From Opitutia bacterium (lineage in GTDB: Bacteria; Verrucomicrobiota; Verrucomicrobiia; Opitutales; UBA953): a stretch of 64,000 bases of DNA. This document shows positions 16,875-25,466 of the stretch, piece by piece. Made by a program: the position numbers and the translations under genes. How positions within the stretch are numbered: position 1 is the stretch's first letter; every line of letters begins with the position of its first letter. Under the pieces are notes generated by a model that made no database searches, was not told where the DNA came from, and saw nothing but the letters and a program-made list of their open reading frames with translations. The stretch covers positions 1-64,000 of the forward strand of contig BGOM01000008.1 of the NCBI GenBank assembly GCA_003569245.1. The letters run 5' to 3'.

Positions 16875-16897
16875 GCGAAACCCGAAGTTTTTCCGCC

Positions 16898-16926
16898 AAG
16901 GGTCGGCCTCAGCGCCGACCCTTTTT
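16898..16926 (+). terminator. Rho-independent terminator after the barrel gene
   Basis: The stem AAGGGTCGGC (16898-16907) pairs with GCCGACCCTT (16914-16923) around a 6-base loop, and a T tract follows on the plus strand. It ends transcription of the barrel gene ahead of the convergent NosR/ApbE fusion gene. Confidence 0.85.
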
Positions 16927-16935
16927 GTTGTCCGC

Positions 16936-19533
16936 CTACTTCGCGCTCCGCGACGACTTCCAGACTTCGCCCTTCGGGCTGACCAGCCAGACGGCCAGTC
17001 CCTCCTCTTCGGCGAGGCGCTTGGCCTCGTCCCAGCCGACCGACATCAGCGCGGTCGCCCAACCATCCGCGCGGAGCCCGGACGGGTGCCAGACGCAGCA
17101 GAGTTCGACGGTGGGCGCCACGGGACGCCCCGTCTTCGGTGAAAGGATGTGCGAGACGGGTTTGCCGGCTTCCTGACGCTTGGCGCGGTAGAGACCGGAC
17201 GGCGAGAGGCAGGTGTCGGTCAAGGTCACTTTTGCCAGCAGTTTGCGAGGGTTGAACGGGTCTTCGATGCCGACATTCCAGCGGCCGGAAGCCAGGAGCT
17301 CGCCGCCGATCTCGATCAGGAAGTCATGCTGCCCGTGCCGGCGCAGGATCGTCGCCACCTGGTCGTCGGCGTAGCCTTGCAGCACGGAGCCCAGGTCGAT
17401 CGCCAGTTTCGGGTGGGCCTTGCTAAGCATGGCCCGGTCAAGGTCCAAGGTCAGCTGCTCCCAGCCCACCTGCGGCAGAAGCGCCGCCAGCGCCGCGTCG
17501 GTCGGGGTCGGCTGCTGGCCCGCGGGGCCGTAGCTCCAGGCGGCGGTCAGCGGGGCGACGGTGACATCATAAGACCCGCGCGTCTTGGCGCTGAGGGTGC
17601 GGGCGAAGCCGACGAGTTCCAGCAACTCCGGAGTCACCCCGACAGGCGCGGTCGTGTCCGCCCGGTTGAACGCGCTGGTCGCGGAGGACTCCCGCCAGTG
17701 CGAGAGCGAGAACTCGAGGCGGTTGAGCTCGGCCTCGATCTCGCGGTTGAGGAGGTCGCGGTCGATGCTGGCCCCGCGGATCTTCACCGTCCAAGTCGTG
17801 CCGAAGGCCGCGCCATGGATTTCGGTGATGGGTGCTTCCGAGGTGGTCGCCAGGTGGATGTTCTCCGCGGGGAAAGCCGCGGTGAACGCGGCCCCGATGG
17901 CCAGGATCGCGGCGGCGCCGGTGTCGCGGGCCGACCAGCGGTCGCTTTCGCTCGGGGTGCGGACCAGCTTGAGGAGGGCCCCGGTCGGGCAGGCGTATTT
18001 ACAGAATCCCTGCGGCACGAAGAGGGCCGCCACCAATCCGCCGGCGGCCAGCGTGAGCGGGATGAGCGTGGCCGCGCCGAGCGCCCAGGCGTCGAACGGC
18101 TCCCAGCGTCCGAGGTTCATGCCCGGCCAGGCGAGCGCCGCGAGGAACACCACCGCCAGCAGCGCGAAAGGCAGGATGGAGAGACGCTTGTGCCAGCGTG
18201 TCGGGACGTGGAGATGCAGTCCGCGGAAGCGGCCCAGCAGCTCCTGCGCCGCGCCGTGGGGGCAGAGGTGATGGCAGTAAGGCTGGCGCCGGGCGGCCCA
18301 CGGCACGAGCAGGGCGACGGCCCCGAGGGCGACCAGGCCGGAGGCTTGGCTCCAACCCAGCCCATGCCGTGCCCAGCCGGCGAAGAGCGCGAGGGAGAGC
18401 AGCTGGCCGAGCCAGAGTCCCAGCCCGCCGACCAGCAGCAGTTGCCACGTCAGGCGGAGGCCCGGCCGCCCGTGCAGGGGCGAGAAGGTCATGACGAGAC
18501 CGCCCAGCAGGAAGCACCAGAGGGCGAGCCCCCGGGCGCCTTCCTCGCGTCGGCGGGCCTCCGCGCCCGACTGCCGGGTGTCGTCGGCGAAGCGCCGCTT
18601 GATCCCTTCCGCCATCGCGTAGCTGGTCAAGGTCGCCCCGGCCACGCCTTCGAGGCGCGCCTTGCCGAAATCGAGCGTCGCCCATTCGCGGGCCGTCCAC
18701 TTCGTGAGTAGTTTGTGATATTCCTCGTCGGCGCGGACACGGTCCACGTAGTCCGTGGTGTCGTAGGTTTCCCGGATGAGCACCTTGCGTAGCGTCAGCC
18801 CGTCGGTCGCCAGTGCGATCAAGGTGTCCGTCGGGCCGGCGTAGCCGTTGACTTCGTCGCCCGAGGGCGAGGTGCGCACCACGAAGCCGAGGTGGGTATT
18901 GCCCGGTCCGCGGACGAGGTTCCAACCGAGGCGCGGGGTGTTGGGCTCGAAGCCGACGGCCTCGGGGAACCCTGCTTCCTTGATTTCCTCGAGTTTGAGC
19001 GGGGTGGGGAAGCGCAGGGAGGCGTAGTTGCCGGAGAGCCGCTTCTGGATGGATTCCTCGATGGCCAGGGCGGTCAAGGTCGAGCCCGCGTAGCCCTCGA
19101 GCTTCGGCGCGGGCTGGGAGGTCGGCCGCCAGTCCTTGAAGCCCCGTTCGAAGGCGGCGTTGTCGCGCAGCTTGTCGACGTGATCGGGGGTGTCCTCGCT
19201 CGTGAGGATGCGGGTGCCGACGATGCGTTCCTGGTTGTCGAGCGCCACCAGCACGTTCGTCGGCCCGGAATAGCCGAGGATGGCGTCCGCATCCGGGGAA
19301 GTGGTGAGCAGGCGCCCGACCCGGTTGCCGTACTCGTCCTGCGCCAGCAAGGTCTCCTGGGGCCCCGCCTTGAATTGGCGGGCCTGCGGGAAGAAGGCCT
19401 GCACTTCCGCCAAGGTCAGGCGCGTCAACGCCGTTTCCCGCGGCGGCGTGGCGCGGTGCAGCAGGAGCGCGGCGCACGCGAGGGCGGCCAACCGCCAGCC
19501 CCGGAGCAACCAGGTCTGCGCGCGCGGCGACAT
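16936..19533 (-). CDS. FMN-binding / NosR-like polyferredoxin / ApbE fusion protein
   Basis: 865 residues joining parts that are usually separate. An N-terminal membrane anchor (10-26) is followed by two extracytoplasmic FMN-binding domains (about 60-165 and 200-312) with flavinylation-type motifs AGSTLT (149-154) and AGATLT (299-304). A NosR/NirI-like membrane part (335-555) has two CxxxCP iron-sulfur motifs, CHHLCP (420-425) and CKYACP (511-516). The C-terminal 290 residues are an ApbE flavin transferase (FGTTWTVKIRG, GSYDVTVAPLTAAW, LAIDLGSVLQGYA, DGWATALMSVGW). ApbE attaches FMN to Thr in FMN-binding domains, so the protein probably flavinylates itself and moves electrons across the membrane. 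It starts 3 bases after the FAD oxidoreductase, its likely partner. Confidence 0.9.
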   Translation of the reverse strand: MSPRAQTWLLRGWRLAALACAALLLHRATPPRETALTRLTLAEVQAFFPQARQFKAGPQETLLAQDEYGNRVGRLLTTSPDADAILGYSGPTNVLVALDNQERIVGTRILTSEDTPDHVDKLRDNAAFERGFKDWRPTSQPAPKLEGYAGSTLTALAIEESIQKRLSGNYASLRFPTPLKLEEIKEAGFPEAVGFEPNTPRLGWNLVRGPGNTHLGFVVRTSPSGDEVNGYAGPTDTLIALATDGLTLRKVLIRETYDTTDYVDRVRADEEYHKLLTKWTAREWATLDFGKARLEGVAGATLTSYAMAEGIKRRFADDTRQSGAEARRREEGARGLALWCFLLGGLVMTFSPLHGRPGLRLTWQLLLVGGLGLWLGQLLSLALFAGWARHGLGWSQASGLVALGAVALLVPWAARRQPYCHHLCPHGAAQELLGRFRGLHLHVPTRWHKRLSILPFALLAVVFLAALAWPGMNLGRWEPFDAWALGAATLIPLTLAAGGLVAALFVPQGFCKYACPTGALLKLVRTPSESDRWSARDTGAAAILAIGAAFTAAFPAENIHLATTSEAPITEIHGAAFGTTWTVKIRGASIDRDLLNREIEAELNRLEFSLSHWRESSATSAFNRADTTAPVGVTPELLELVGFARTLSAKTRGSYDVTVAPLTAAWSYGPAGQQPTPTDAALAALLPQVGWEQLTLDLDRAMLSKAHPKLAIDLGSVLQGYADDQVATILRRHGQHDFLIEIGGELLASGRWNVGIEDPFNPRKLLAKVTLTDTCLSPSGLYRAKRQEAGKPVSHILSPKTGRPVAPTVELCCVWHPSGLRADGWATALMSVGWDEAKRLAEEEGLAVWLVSPKGEVWKSSRSAK

Positions 19534-19536
19534 CGC

Positions 19537-21909
19537 TTACTTCGCGGGCACCAGCTGGACGGCGTCGGCGTGGATGTTGCCGTTGGCGTTGCGGCCGCCG
19601 AGGGTGACCGTGCGGCGTCCCTCGGTGAACTCGTAGGTGCCGACCGCGTGGAAGCCGCCCTCCGGCGTGGTCTTCTGGTTCAGGGTGACCGTCACGGCCT
19701 TGTCGCCGGTCGGGTTCAGCGTGGCGGTGGCGTTGCTGGCCCGGTTCTCGTGGCCGGCCCAGTAGATGCGGACCTCATAGCGACCGGTCTTCGGGATCTC
19801 GAAGGCGTACTCGGCCTCGTTGTCGCCCTTCGGGGCGTAGTGGTAGCCGGCGCCGAGGTGGGGGATGCCGGCGCCCGAGGTCCAGCGGCCCTTCAGCTTG
19901 GCCTCGGTGTCGTCGACAACCAAACCGGGCAGCTTCGTGAGTTCGGCCTTCTCCTCCGTCGTAAGCTTGGGCCCGGCTCCGGCGGTCTTGCCGAGGTCGG
20001 CGTTCATGCGGCCCACGGGCAGCAGCTTGTAGTCCGCGATCTTGTCATCCAGGAACAGCTCGCCCTTGAGCTCGGTGCGGCGCATGCGGCCCGGTTGCTC
20101 CATCAGCTTGATGAGTTCGGGCAGATGCCGGGCGTAGACGCCGCGCGGGTCGGTGTTCTCGCGGACGGCCAGGTAGGCGGCCTTGCCGACGACCTCGCCC
20201 ATCATGCCGATGGTACGCATGACGCGTACCGTGCCCAGGGCCTCGTGCGTGACCGAGATGTGGCGGCCGGCCATGAAGAGGTTGCCGATGTTCTTGGAGT
20301 AGAACAGGCGGTAGGGCAGGGGGTAGCCGTTGCGGCGGTCGACGGCGACCACGTGCTTGCCGCTCGGGTCCACGTAACCGAAGGCCGCGCGCGAGATGAA
20401 CGGGTTCTCGGGGAACTTCTTCGCGTACTGTTCGCGCGCGTAGTGCAGGTCGATGTCCCAGGTCGTGGGTACGCAGCCGTCGGGGAAATCCTTACGGGAC
20501 ACGATGTCCTCCTTGGTCAGGATGATGTCTCCGGTCAGCAGGCGCGACTCGCGCGGGCCGCCCACGTGCGAGGCCCATCTGAGGTCGGCCCGGGCGTACT
20601 TGGCGTGCTCCGGCCCGTTCTTCAGGGCCGAGAAGGCGCCATAGATCGCCCGGAAGTTCCAGTCGCGGATGTATTCAAGGTCCTTGATCGGATCCTGGTC
20701 GAAACCCGACTCCCAGAACCACTCCGCCTTCATGAAGGGCTTCTCGTCGAGGGTCGATTTCGACTTCTGCAGAAGCGGGAAATCGCCTAGCGCCAAGGGC
20801 AGGGCCCACGGCGTCGCGGGCCAGGTCGTGGGCTGCTCGGCCTCCTGGTAGAACCACATGTTGGACATGCCCATGCGCTTGTCCGGCTCCTGCCGGAAGT
20901 CGGCCCCGGCGTAGGCGCCGACCCAGCCATGGCCGGTGGTGTCCGCCACGAACTTCGCGCGGAAGACCCGCTCGCGGCCGCTGCGGACGTCGATCGCCTT
21001 CACCGCGGCGATGCGGTTGCCGTCCATGACGACGCCGGTCGCGAAGTGCCCGAGGAAGAGGCTGATGTTCTTCTCGGCGCGGACGACCTTCTCCTTGAGC
21101 TCGTCGCCGAAGCTGTCGACGCGTCCGGGGCTGTCGGGCGAGCGGTCGGCGATCTCCTCGATGATCTCGCCGAGGTGCGGGTATTTGCCGCGGGTGGTGC
21201 CGCCCATGGCCCAGACGCCGATCTCGGAGCTGCCGTTGCCGCCGAGCACGAAGCGATCCTGGAGGAACGCGACCTTCAGCGACTGCCGGGCGCCCGAGAG
21301 GGCCGCCCCGAGGCCGCCGTAGCCGCCACCGACGACGACGAGGTCGAATTCGCCTTGGTCTTCCGGTCCCTGCGGGCTGTTCCACTTCGAGCGGGCGGCG
21401 ACGAGCGCCTCGCCCTCGGGCGGGGTGAAGGCGGCGTCCTTGCTGAACAGGATGGCGTCGGCGCGACCGGCGAAGCCGGTGAGGTCATGGAGGGCGAGCT
21501 TCACCTCGCCCGCGGGCAGGGTGACCTTGCCGCCGGCCTGCCAATGCCACTCGGCTCCTTGGTTGCCGAATTCGGCGGCGACGGGCTGTCCGTTGACGAT
21601 CAATTGGAAGCGGCCCGGGGTGCCCGGCGCTTTCCAGTGGGCGACCCAATCCTTGGTGCGCACCCAGACCCGGTACTCGCCGGCGGCGGGGATGCGGACG
21701 GTGCCCGTGGCGTCGGCGACGGGTTTGCCGAGGCCGTGGGCCAGGAGGTAGGGCGAGCCGACGATGTTGGTGAAAGCCGTGTCGAGTTTCCAGCCGCCGT
21801 GGCTGGCGAGGGACTCGGCCTCGAGGAAGACGGTGTCGGCGGTCGCGGCTTGGCCGACGAGGGCGGCGAAGCCGGTGAGTCCGAGGAGGGGGAGCAGACG
21901 GAGGGACAT
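19537..21909 (-). CDS. Secreted FAD-dependent oxidoreductase with flanking carbohydrate-binding-like domains
   Basis: 790 residues. A signal peptide (1-24) is followed by a beta-sandwich domain (about 25-165, DTVFLEAESLASHGGW, GEYRVWVRTKDW), then an FAD-dependent oxidoreductase core (about 190-640; dinucleotide motif VVVGGGYGGLGAAL, later GRHISVTHEALGTVR and TIGMMGE), and a C-terminal domain like the golvesin/xanthan-lyase module (about 680-790; YEVRIYWAGHENRASN, FTEGRRTVTLGGR). This layout is typical of PVC bacteria and suggests oxidation or elimination on a bound polysaccharide outside the cytoplasm; activity is unproven. It is followed 3 bases later by the FMN/NosR/ApbE fusion, a plausible electron acceptor. 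Upstream (minus strand) a TAGGATAAAT box lies about 15 bases before the ATG. Confidence 0.85.
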   Translation of the reverse strand: MSLRLLPLLGLTGFAALVGQAATADTVFLEAESLASHGGWKLDTAFTNIVGSPYLLAHGLGKPVADATGTVRIPAAGEYRVWVRTKDWVAHWKAPGTPGRFQLIVNGQPVAAEFGNQGAEWHWQAGGKVTLPAGEVKLALHDLTGFAGRADAILFSKDAAFTPPEGEALVAARSKWNSPQGPEDQGEFDLVVVGGGYGGLGAALSGARQSLKVAFLQDRFVLGGNGSSEIGVWAMGGTTRGKYPHLGEIIEEIADRSPDSPGRVDSFGDELKEKVVRAEKNISLFLGHFATGVVMDGNRIAAVKAIDVRSGRERVFRAKFVADTTGHGWVGAYAGADFRQEPDKRMGMSNMWFYQEAEQPTTWPATPWALPLALGDFPLLQKSKSTLDEKPFMKAEWFWESGFDQDPIKDLEYIRDWNFRAIYGAFSALKNGPEHAKYARADLRWASHVGGPRESRLLTGDIILTKEDIVSRKDFPDGCVPTTWDIDLHYAREQYAKKFPENPFISRAAFGYVDPSGKHVVAVDRRNGYPLPYRLFYSKNIGNLFMAGRHISVTHEALGTVRVMRTIGMMGEVVGKAAYLAVRENTDPRGVYARHLPELIKLMEQPGRMRRTELKGELFLDDKIADYKLLPVGRMNADLGKTAGAGPKLTTEEKAELTKLPGLVVDDTEAKLKGRWTSGAGIPHLGAGYHYAPKGDNEAEYAFEIPKTGRYEVRIYWAGHENRASNATATLNPTGDKAVTVTLNQKTTPEGGFHAVGTYEFTEGRRTVTLGGRNANGNIHADAVQLVPAK

Positions 21910-21999
21910 GGGTTTTAGATTTATCCTAAGACCGACGACTTCCAGCCGAAAGCGGTCCGGCGACCCTTATTTCCGCTCAAAACGGTCGGCGGGATGGGG

Positions 22000-22027
22000 T
22001 TGCCCCGGCGCGGGTCGAGGCTAGTTT
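22000..22027 (+). promoter_or_regulatory. Candidate promoter of the LamG protein gene, leaderless geometry
   Basis: TTGCCC (22000-22005) and TAGTTT (22022-22027) are 16 bases apart, and the ATG at 22034 begins 6 bases after the -10 box. The -10 sequence is the same as that at 16219. There is no Shine-Dalgarno sequence. Confidence 0.45.
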
Positions 22028-22033
22028 TGCAGC

Positions 22034-22876
22034 ATGCGATCCCTTCTGCTCGTCCTCGTCCTTGGTTGCGCCCGCTTGTCGGCCCAGGCTTGGTCCGCCC
22101 CGCTCACCGAAGGTCTGCGGGTCGATCTGGATGCCGCGCGGGGCGTCACCTTGGACGCCCAGGGGCGGGTCGCCAAGTGGACCAACCAGGCCGGCCCGGC
22201 GGAAGTCCGGGAATTCGTCGGTCAGGACAAAGGCCGCAAGGTGCCTGGTTCGGGGCTGCCGGCCGCGGGCGAGGGCGTGATCATCTTCCGGGCCCAGGAA
22301 CTGCTCTGTCGCGACGAGCAGGCCTTTGACGGCCTGATCAAGGGCGACGGTTGCACCTGGGTCGCGGTGCTCAAGCCCTACGCCCAGGCCAAGGGCGGTC
22401 TCAAGGATGTGAATTCCTTTTTCGGGAACCTGCGCAACGGCGGCAAGTACGAGGGCGTCTGGGGCTGTCTGGATGACGATAACACTGTCTGGTGGGGCGC
22501 CCGCAACGGGCTGACGTTCGGCCGCTTCGACGTCAACAACCCGAAGGTCGCCGGGCCGAAGCTCGAGGCCGGTCGACGCTACGTCATCGCCGGTCGGTTG
22601 GGGGCGGGCACGGGCAGCGTCGCGATCGAGCTCTTTGTCGACGAGCCCAAGGCCGTGGCCGCCGGTCGCTTCCCCGTCAATCCCGCGGCGGACGCCTCCA
22701 AGTTGTCGATCGGGCAGGAGCGCGACGCCACGCAGCATCCGGGCTTCGAATCCTTCGACGGTGAACTTGGACGTTTCCTGCTCTGGTCGCGCCCGCTCAA
22801 GGACGAGGAACTCGCCACGGTGATGTCCGGGTTGCGCACGCCGTCCGCGACGCCGGCCGCGGTGCCCGCCAAGTAG
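22034..22876 (+). CDS. Secreted LamG-like (concanavalin fold) protein
   Basis: 280 residues with a signal peptide (1-18) and a single jelly-roll domain of the LamG/concanavalin type. Typical features are LRVDLDAARGVTLDAQGRVAKW near the start, the central GCTWVAVLKPYA strand, and the closing pattern FDGELGRFLLWSRPLKDEELATVMSGL, the usual last strand and helix of such domains. It probably binds carbohydrate or cell-surface material; no catalytic residues can be named. It is a single-gene unit between its own promoter and a strong hairpin, divergent from the FAD oxidoreductase. Confidence 0.8.
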   Translation: MRSLLLVLVLGCARLSAQAWSAPLTEGLRVDLDAARGVTLDAQGRVAKWTNQAGPAEVREFVGQDKGRKVPGSGLPAAGEGVIIFRAQELLCRDEQAFDGLIKGDGCTWVAVLKPYAQAKGGLKDVNSFFGNLRNGGKYEGVWGCLDDDNTVWWGARNGLTFGRFDVNNPKVAGPKLEAGRRYVIAGRLGAGTGSVAIELFVDEPKAVAAGRFPVNPAADASKLSIGQERDATQHPGFESFDGELGRFLLWSRPLKDEELATVMSGLRTPSATPAAVPAK

Positions 22877-22890
22877 TCGCCGGTTCATGA

Positions 22891-22916
22891 AGAAGCCCCG
22901 GAGGTCCGGGGCTTCT
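22891..22916. terminator. Perfect 12-bp hairpin between convergent genes
   Basis: AGAAGCCCCGGA (22891-22902) is exactly repeated in complement at 22905-22916 with almost no loop (effectively 11 bp and 4 bases). It lies between the LamG gene and the convergent helical-protein gene. No long T tract follows on either strand, so it is a bidirectional terminator or transcript-end stabiliser. Confidence 0.75.
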
Positions 22917-22933
22917 AGGTCCGCATCGGGCGC

Positions 22934-23458
22934 TTACTTCGCGGCGGGCGACGGCTCGGGCTTCTTCTCCTCGGTCTTCGCCTTGTCGCCGAAGGGGAAG
23001 GGCTTGGCCGGCGTCTTGGCGTCGGCCCCTTTCTTGCCGGCACCGGCTTCCTTGGCCCGCTCCTTCAGCTTGTCCTCCATCGCATCGGTGATCTTCTCGA
23101 TGGTCTCCTTGGACAGGGAAGGCTCGGCCTTGGCGATGGCGGCACGGAGCGCCTTGCGGACATCCTCCGCGAGGGCCTCCAGCTCGGTACGGGAGTCCTT
23201 CTTCTCGGCGGCGGTGGCGAATTCCATGCTCTTGCGCTTCTCGAGCTGCTTCTCGCGGGCGGCCTTGACGGCCTCGTCCAGCTGGGCCTTGGCGAAGGCG
23301 GCGCGGAACTTGGCCATATCCTCCTTCGCGACGCCCTCGATGTCGGGCACGAGCGCGGCGCGTCCGGCCTTCGCGGACTTGCCTGGCTTGGTCTCGGGGC
23401 TGTCGGCGGCCGGCAGCGCGAGGGTGGCGGTGAGGAGGAAGAGGAGGGTGGTTTTCAT
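22934..23458 (-). CDS. Secreted helical-module protein (KADPSL-module family), one module
   Basis: 174 residues, no known family that I recognise. Signal peptide (1-19), short linker, then one helical module of about 100 residues starting VPDIEGVAKEDMAKFRAAF and including AAIAKAEPSLSKETIEKI, and a Lys/Pro-rich tail with TPAKPFPFGD. The module is clearly shared with the two upstream genes and the one at 24841-25341. It is almost all helix, highly charged, Ala-rich and free of Cys. It is the last of three genes with gaps of 7 and 4 bases, so they form one operon. The start at 23458 is set by the signal peptide. A role in the envelope as a spacer or ligand-binding helical rod is a guess. Confidence 0.75.
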   Translation of the reverse strand: MKTTLLFLLTATLALPAADSPETKPGKSAKAGRAALVPDIEGVAKEDMAKFRAAFAKAQLDEAVKAAREKQLEKRKSMEFATAAEKKDSRTELEALAEDVRKALRAAIAKAEPSLSKETIEKITDAMEDKLKERAKEAGAGKKGADAKTPAKPFPFGDKAKTEEKKPEPSPAAK

Positions 23459-23465
23459 GGGAAGA

Positions 23466-23867
23466 TTATTTACGCGGCTTGCCTTTGGCCTTCGGGGCGG
23501 GTGTCGTCCCGCTTTGCCGGGCAGCTTGGATGTAGCCATCGAGGAAGGCGGACGGCAGGTCCGGATCCGCCTTGAGCATGGCGTTGCGGTAAGCGGTGAG
23601 CAGGTCGGCCTGGGCGCTCTTGGCGCTCATCCGCAGGCTGGTTTGCTCATCCTTGGCGGCGGCTTGGGTCTGCGTCCGCAACTCCTTGACCCGGGCTTCG
23701 GCCGACTTCACGGCGTCGGCTTGGGCGGCGACTGCGAAGGCAGAGGCGAGCCGCGCGCTCTCCGCTTCGGTGGGCTTGGCCGGCGCAGGCTTGGTCGCGC
23801 CCGTCGCGGCGTAGACGCCGACGGCGAGTAACAGCAGGGGGAGGAGGCGAGGCTTGGCCGGCTCCAT
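23466..23867 (-). CDS. Secreted helical-module protein, divergent member
   Basis: 133 residues: an N-terminal hydrophobic signal or anchor (LLPLLLLAVGVYAATG), a short linker, and one helical module that keeps the family frame (ESARLASAFAVAAQADAVKS, then AYRNAMLKADPDLPSAFLD) but lacks the DVEGV opening. The KADPDL motif aligns with KADPSL of its neighbours. The tail is short and basic (KAKGKPRK). It sits between two members of the same family, 4 and 7 bases away. It is the most divergent copy. No function can be assigned. Confidence 0.65.
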   Translation of the reverse strand: MEPAKPRLLPLLLLAVGVYAATGATKPAPAKPTEAESARLASAFAVAAQADAVKSAEARVKELRTQTQAAAKDEQTSLRMSAKSAQADLLTAYRNAMLKADPDLPSAFLDGYIQAARQSGTTPAPKAKGKPRK

Positions 23868-23871
23868 GGTG

Positions 23872-24738
23872 TTAGCGGCCTGCCGGTCGCATCCGCGACT
23901 CGACGACCTCGCTGATCTTGGCGATGACCTCGGCGCTCAGGCTCGGGTCGGCCTTGCCGATGGCCGCGCGGGTGGTCTCGCGGATCTTGGCAGTGAGGGC
24001 TTCGAACTCTTCCTTCATGTCGGCCTTTTCCTTGCCGGAGAGGAACTGGGTGTTGGCGCCCATCTTCTTGAGTTTCTCGCGGGCCGCGACGACCTCCGGG
24101 TCGCGGAAGGACTTCATCGCGGCGACGCGGAACTTGGCCATGTCCTCGGCGCTGACGCCTTCGACGTCGGCCAGCAGGACGGAGAGGTTGGGTTGGGCGG
24201 GTCGCCTGGGTTCGCCGCTCTTGGGCGCGGGTGCGCCCGCCGCCGGCGTCTTCGCCTCGTCCCCGAAAGGGAACGGCTTCGCCGGCGTCGCCGCCGCCTT
24301 GGCCTCCTTGGCCATGGTTTCCTTCATCCGGGCGCGCGCCTTATCCTCGAAGGCCTCGATGACTTTGGCGATCGTCTCCTTCGCGAGGGTCGGATCCGCC
24401 TTGGCGTACGCGGCCATCAGGGCGTCGCGGTTGAGCTGGGTCACGCCTTCGAACTCGCCGCGCATCTCCCTTTTTTCCTCGGCTCCGGCGAATTCGGCCC
24501 GCTGGCGCAGCTCGGCCAGCTTGGCCTTGGCCGCGATGACCGCGGGGTCCTGCTGGGCCCGCGGAGAGGCCGCGCGGAACTTCATCATCTGCTCCTGGCT
24601 GACGCCTTCCACGTCCGGGATCAGTTTCTCGAGCATCGCGCGGTTGGGTGCCGGCCGGTCCGATCCAGGCTTGGCGGCGGGTTCCGCGGCCGAAAGCGCG
24701 CCGGCGATCAGCAGCAGGGCGAGGCAGGGAGTCTTCAT
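23872..24738 (-). CDS. Secreted helical-module protein with two modules
   Basis: 288 residues. After a signal peptide (1-17) come two copies of the module, residues about 37-138 (IPDVEGVSQEQMMKFRAA, then KADPTLAKETIAKVIEAF) and about 185-285 (LADVEGVSAEDMAKFRVAA, then KADPSLSAEVIAKISEV). Between them is the Pro-rich linker with TPAKPFPFGD, identical in core to the tail of the gene at 22934-23458, which indicates duplication within this locus. Invariant positions are a DVEGV-like opening, FR, DPxV, and KADPxL. It is first in a three-gene operon; the terminator of the upstream one-gene unit lies just before it. The start at 24738 (MKTPCLALLL) is chosen for the signal peptide rather than the ATG at 24759. 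Confidence 0.75.
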   Translation of the reverse strand: MKTPCLALLLIAGALSAAEPAAKPGSDRPAPNRAMLEKLIPDVEGVSQEQMMKFRAASPRAQQDPAVIAAKAKLAELRQRAEFAGAEEKREMRGEFEGVTQLNRDALMAAYAKADPTLAKETIAKVIEAFEDKARARMKETMAKEAKAAATPAKPFPFGDEAKTPAAGAPAPKSGEPRRPAQPNLSVLLADVEGVSAEDMAKFRVAAMKSFRDPEVVAAREKLKKMGANTQFLSGKEKADMKEEFEALTAKIRETTRAAIGKADPSLSAEVIAKISEVVESRMRPAGR

Positions 24739-24788
24739 CTTCTGCAACTTTAACCCCATGGACCGTCCAAAGTTCGACCGGTAAGGCC

Positions 24789-24816
24789 AAAAAAAGACCC
24801 CGGCGAACCGGGGTCT
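24789..24816 (-). terminator. Rho-independent terminator of the 24841-25341 gene
   Basis: On the minus strand AGACCCCGG (24816-24808), loop TTCG and CCGGGGTCT (24803-24795) form a strong stem followed by a run of seven T (24795-24789). It separates the one-module gene from the three-gene operon that follows. Confidence 0.92.
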
Positions 24817-24840
24817 GTCTTCGAGCCTGTAATCCGAGGA

Positions 24841-25341
24841 TTACTTGGCTTCAGGCTTGGCCTCGGGCTTGCCTTCCGGCCGGCCCTTGCCTTCGCCGCC
24901 CTTGCCGCCCTTGGCGCGATTAGCCATCGCTTCCTGGGCCTTCTTCACGACTTCGGCGAGCTCGGGGTGGGCCTTGACGATGGCGGCGTTGACGGCTTCG
25001 TTCAGGGCCTTGTAGGCCTTGGCGCCTTCTTCGCGGGCGGCCTTCTTGGCGTCTTCGTCCTTGGCTTCGGCGCCCTTGGCGCGGGCGGCGGCGGCGGCAT
25101 CGGCGAGCTTCTTGATCTCCGGGTCTTCCATGGCGGCCTTGCGGGCGTCGCCGAGCTTCTTCATGTCCTCAGGGGACACGCCGGGGATCTGGAAACCGCC
25201 TTTGCCTTTGCCTTCGCCCTTGCCCTTGCCTTCGCCCTTGGGGGCGTCGGGCTTCTTGGCTTCGCCGCCGGCGGGGGCGTCGGCCGCGATGAGACCGGCC
25301 GTGGTGATCAGGGCCAGGAGGAGGGGGAACTTGAGTTTCAT
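24841..25341 (-). CDS. Secreted Lys/Gly/Ala-rich helical-module protein
   Basis: 166 residues: signal peptide (1-20), a Gly/Lys spacer (GEGKGKGEGKGKGG), one helical module beginning IPGVSPEDMKKLGDARKA with KAHPELAEVVKKAQEAM where others have KADPSL, and a repetitive basic tail (KPEAKPEAK). It is a fourth member of the family encoded next door, transcribed on its own with a strong terminator. The composition, rich in Lys, Ala, Glu and Gly, suggests an extended, charged, secreted protein. Function unknown. Confidence 0.75.
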   Translation of the reverse strand: MKLKFPLLLALITTAGLIAADAPAGGEAKKPDAPKGEGKGKGEGKGKGGFQIPGVSPEDMKKLGDARKAAMEDPEIKKLADAAAAARAKGAEAKDEDAKKAAREEGAKAYKALNEAVNAAIVKAHPELAEVVKKAQEAMANRAKGGKGGEGKGRPEGKPEAKPEAK

Positions 25342-25466
25342 GGGTAGGATTGGATTAGGGTTCGGAGATGAAACCCCCGCGGCGACGGAAGGTTTCGCCG
25401 GAGTTTATTCATTTTATGACACTCCGCACCAATGACTTGCGGGTCCGGGCGGGCAGACTCGGCGGC

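Noticed and set aside
16936-19533. Nitrous-oxide reduction regulator NosR
   Set aside because: The domain order is related, but ApbE is fused at the end, there is a second FMN-binding domain and no nos genes are present.
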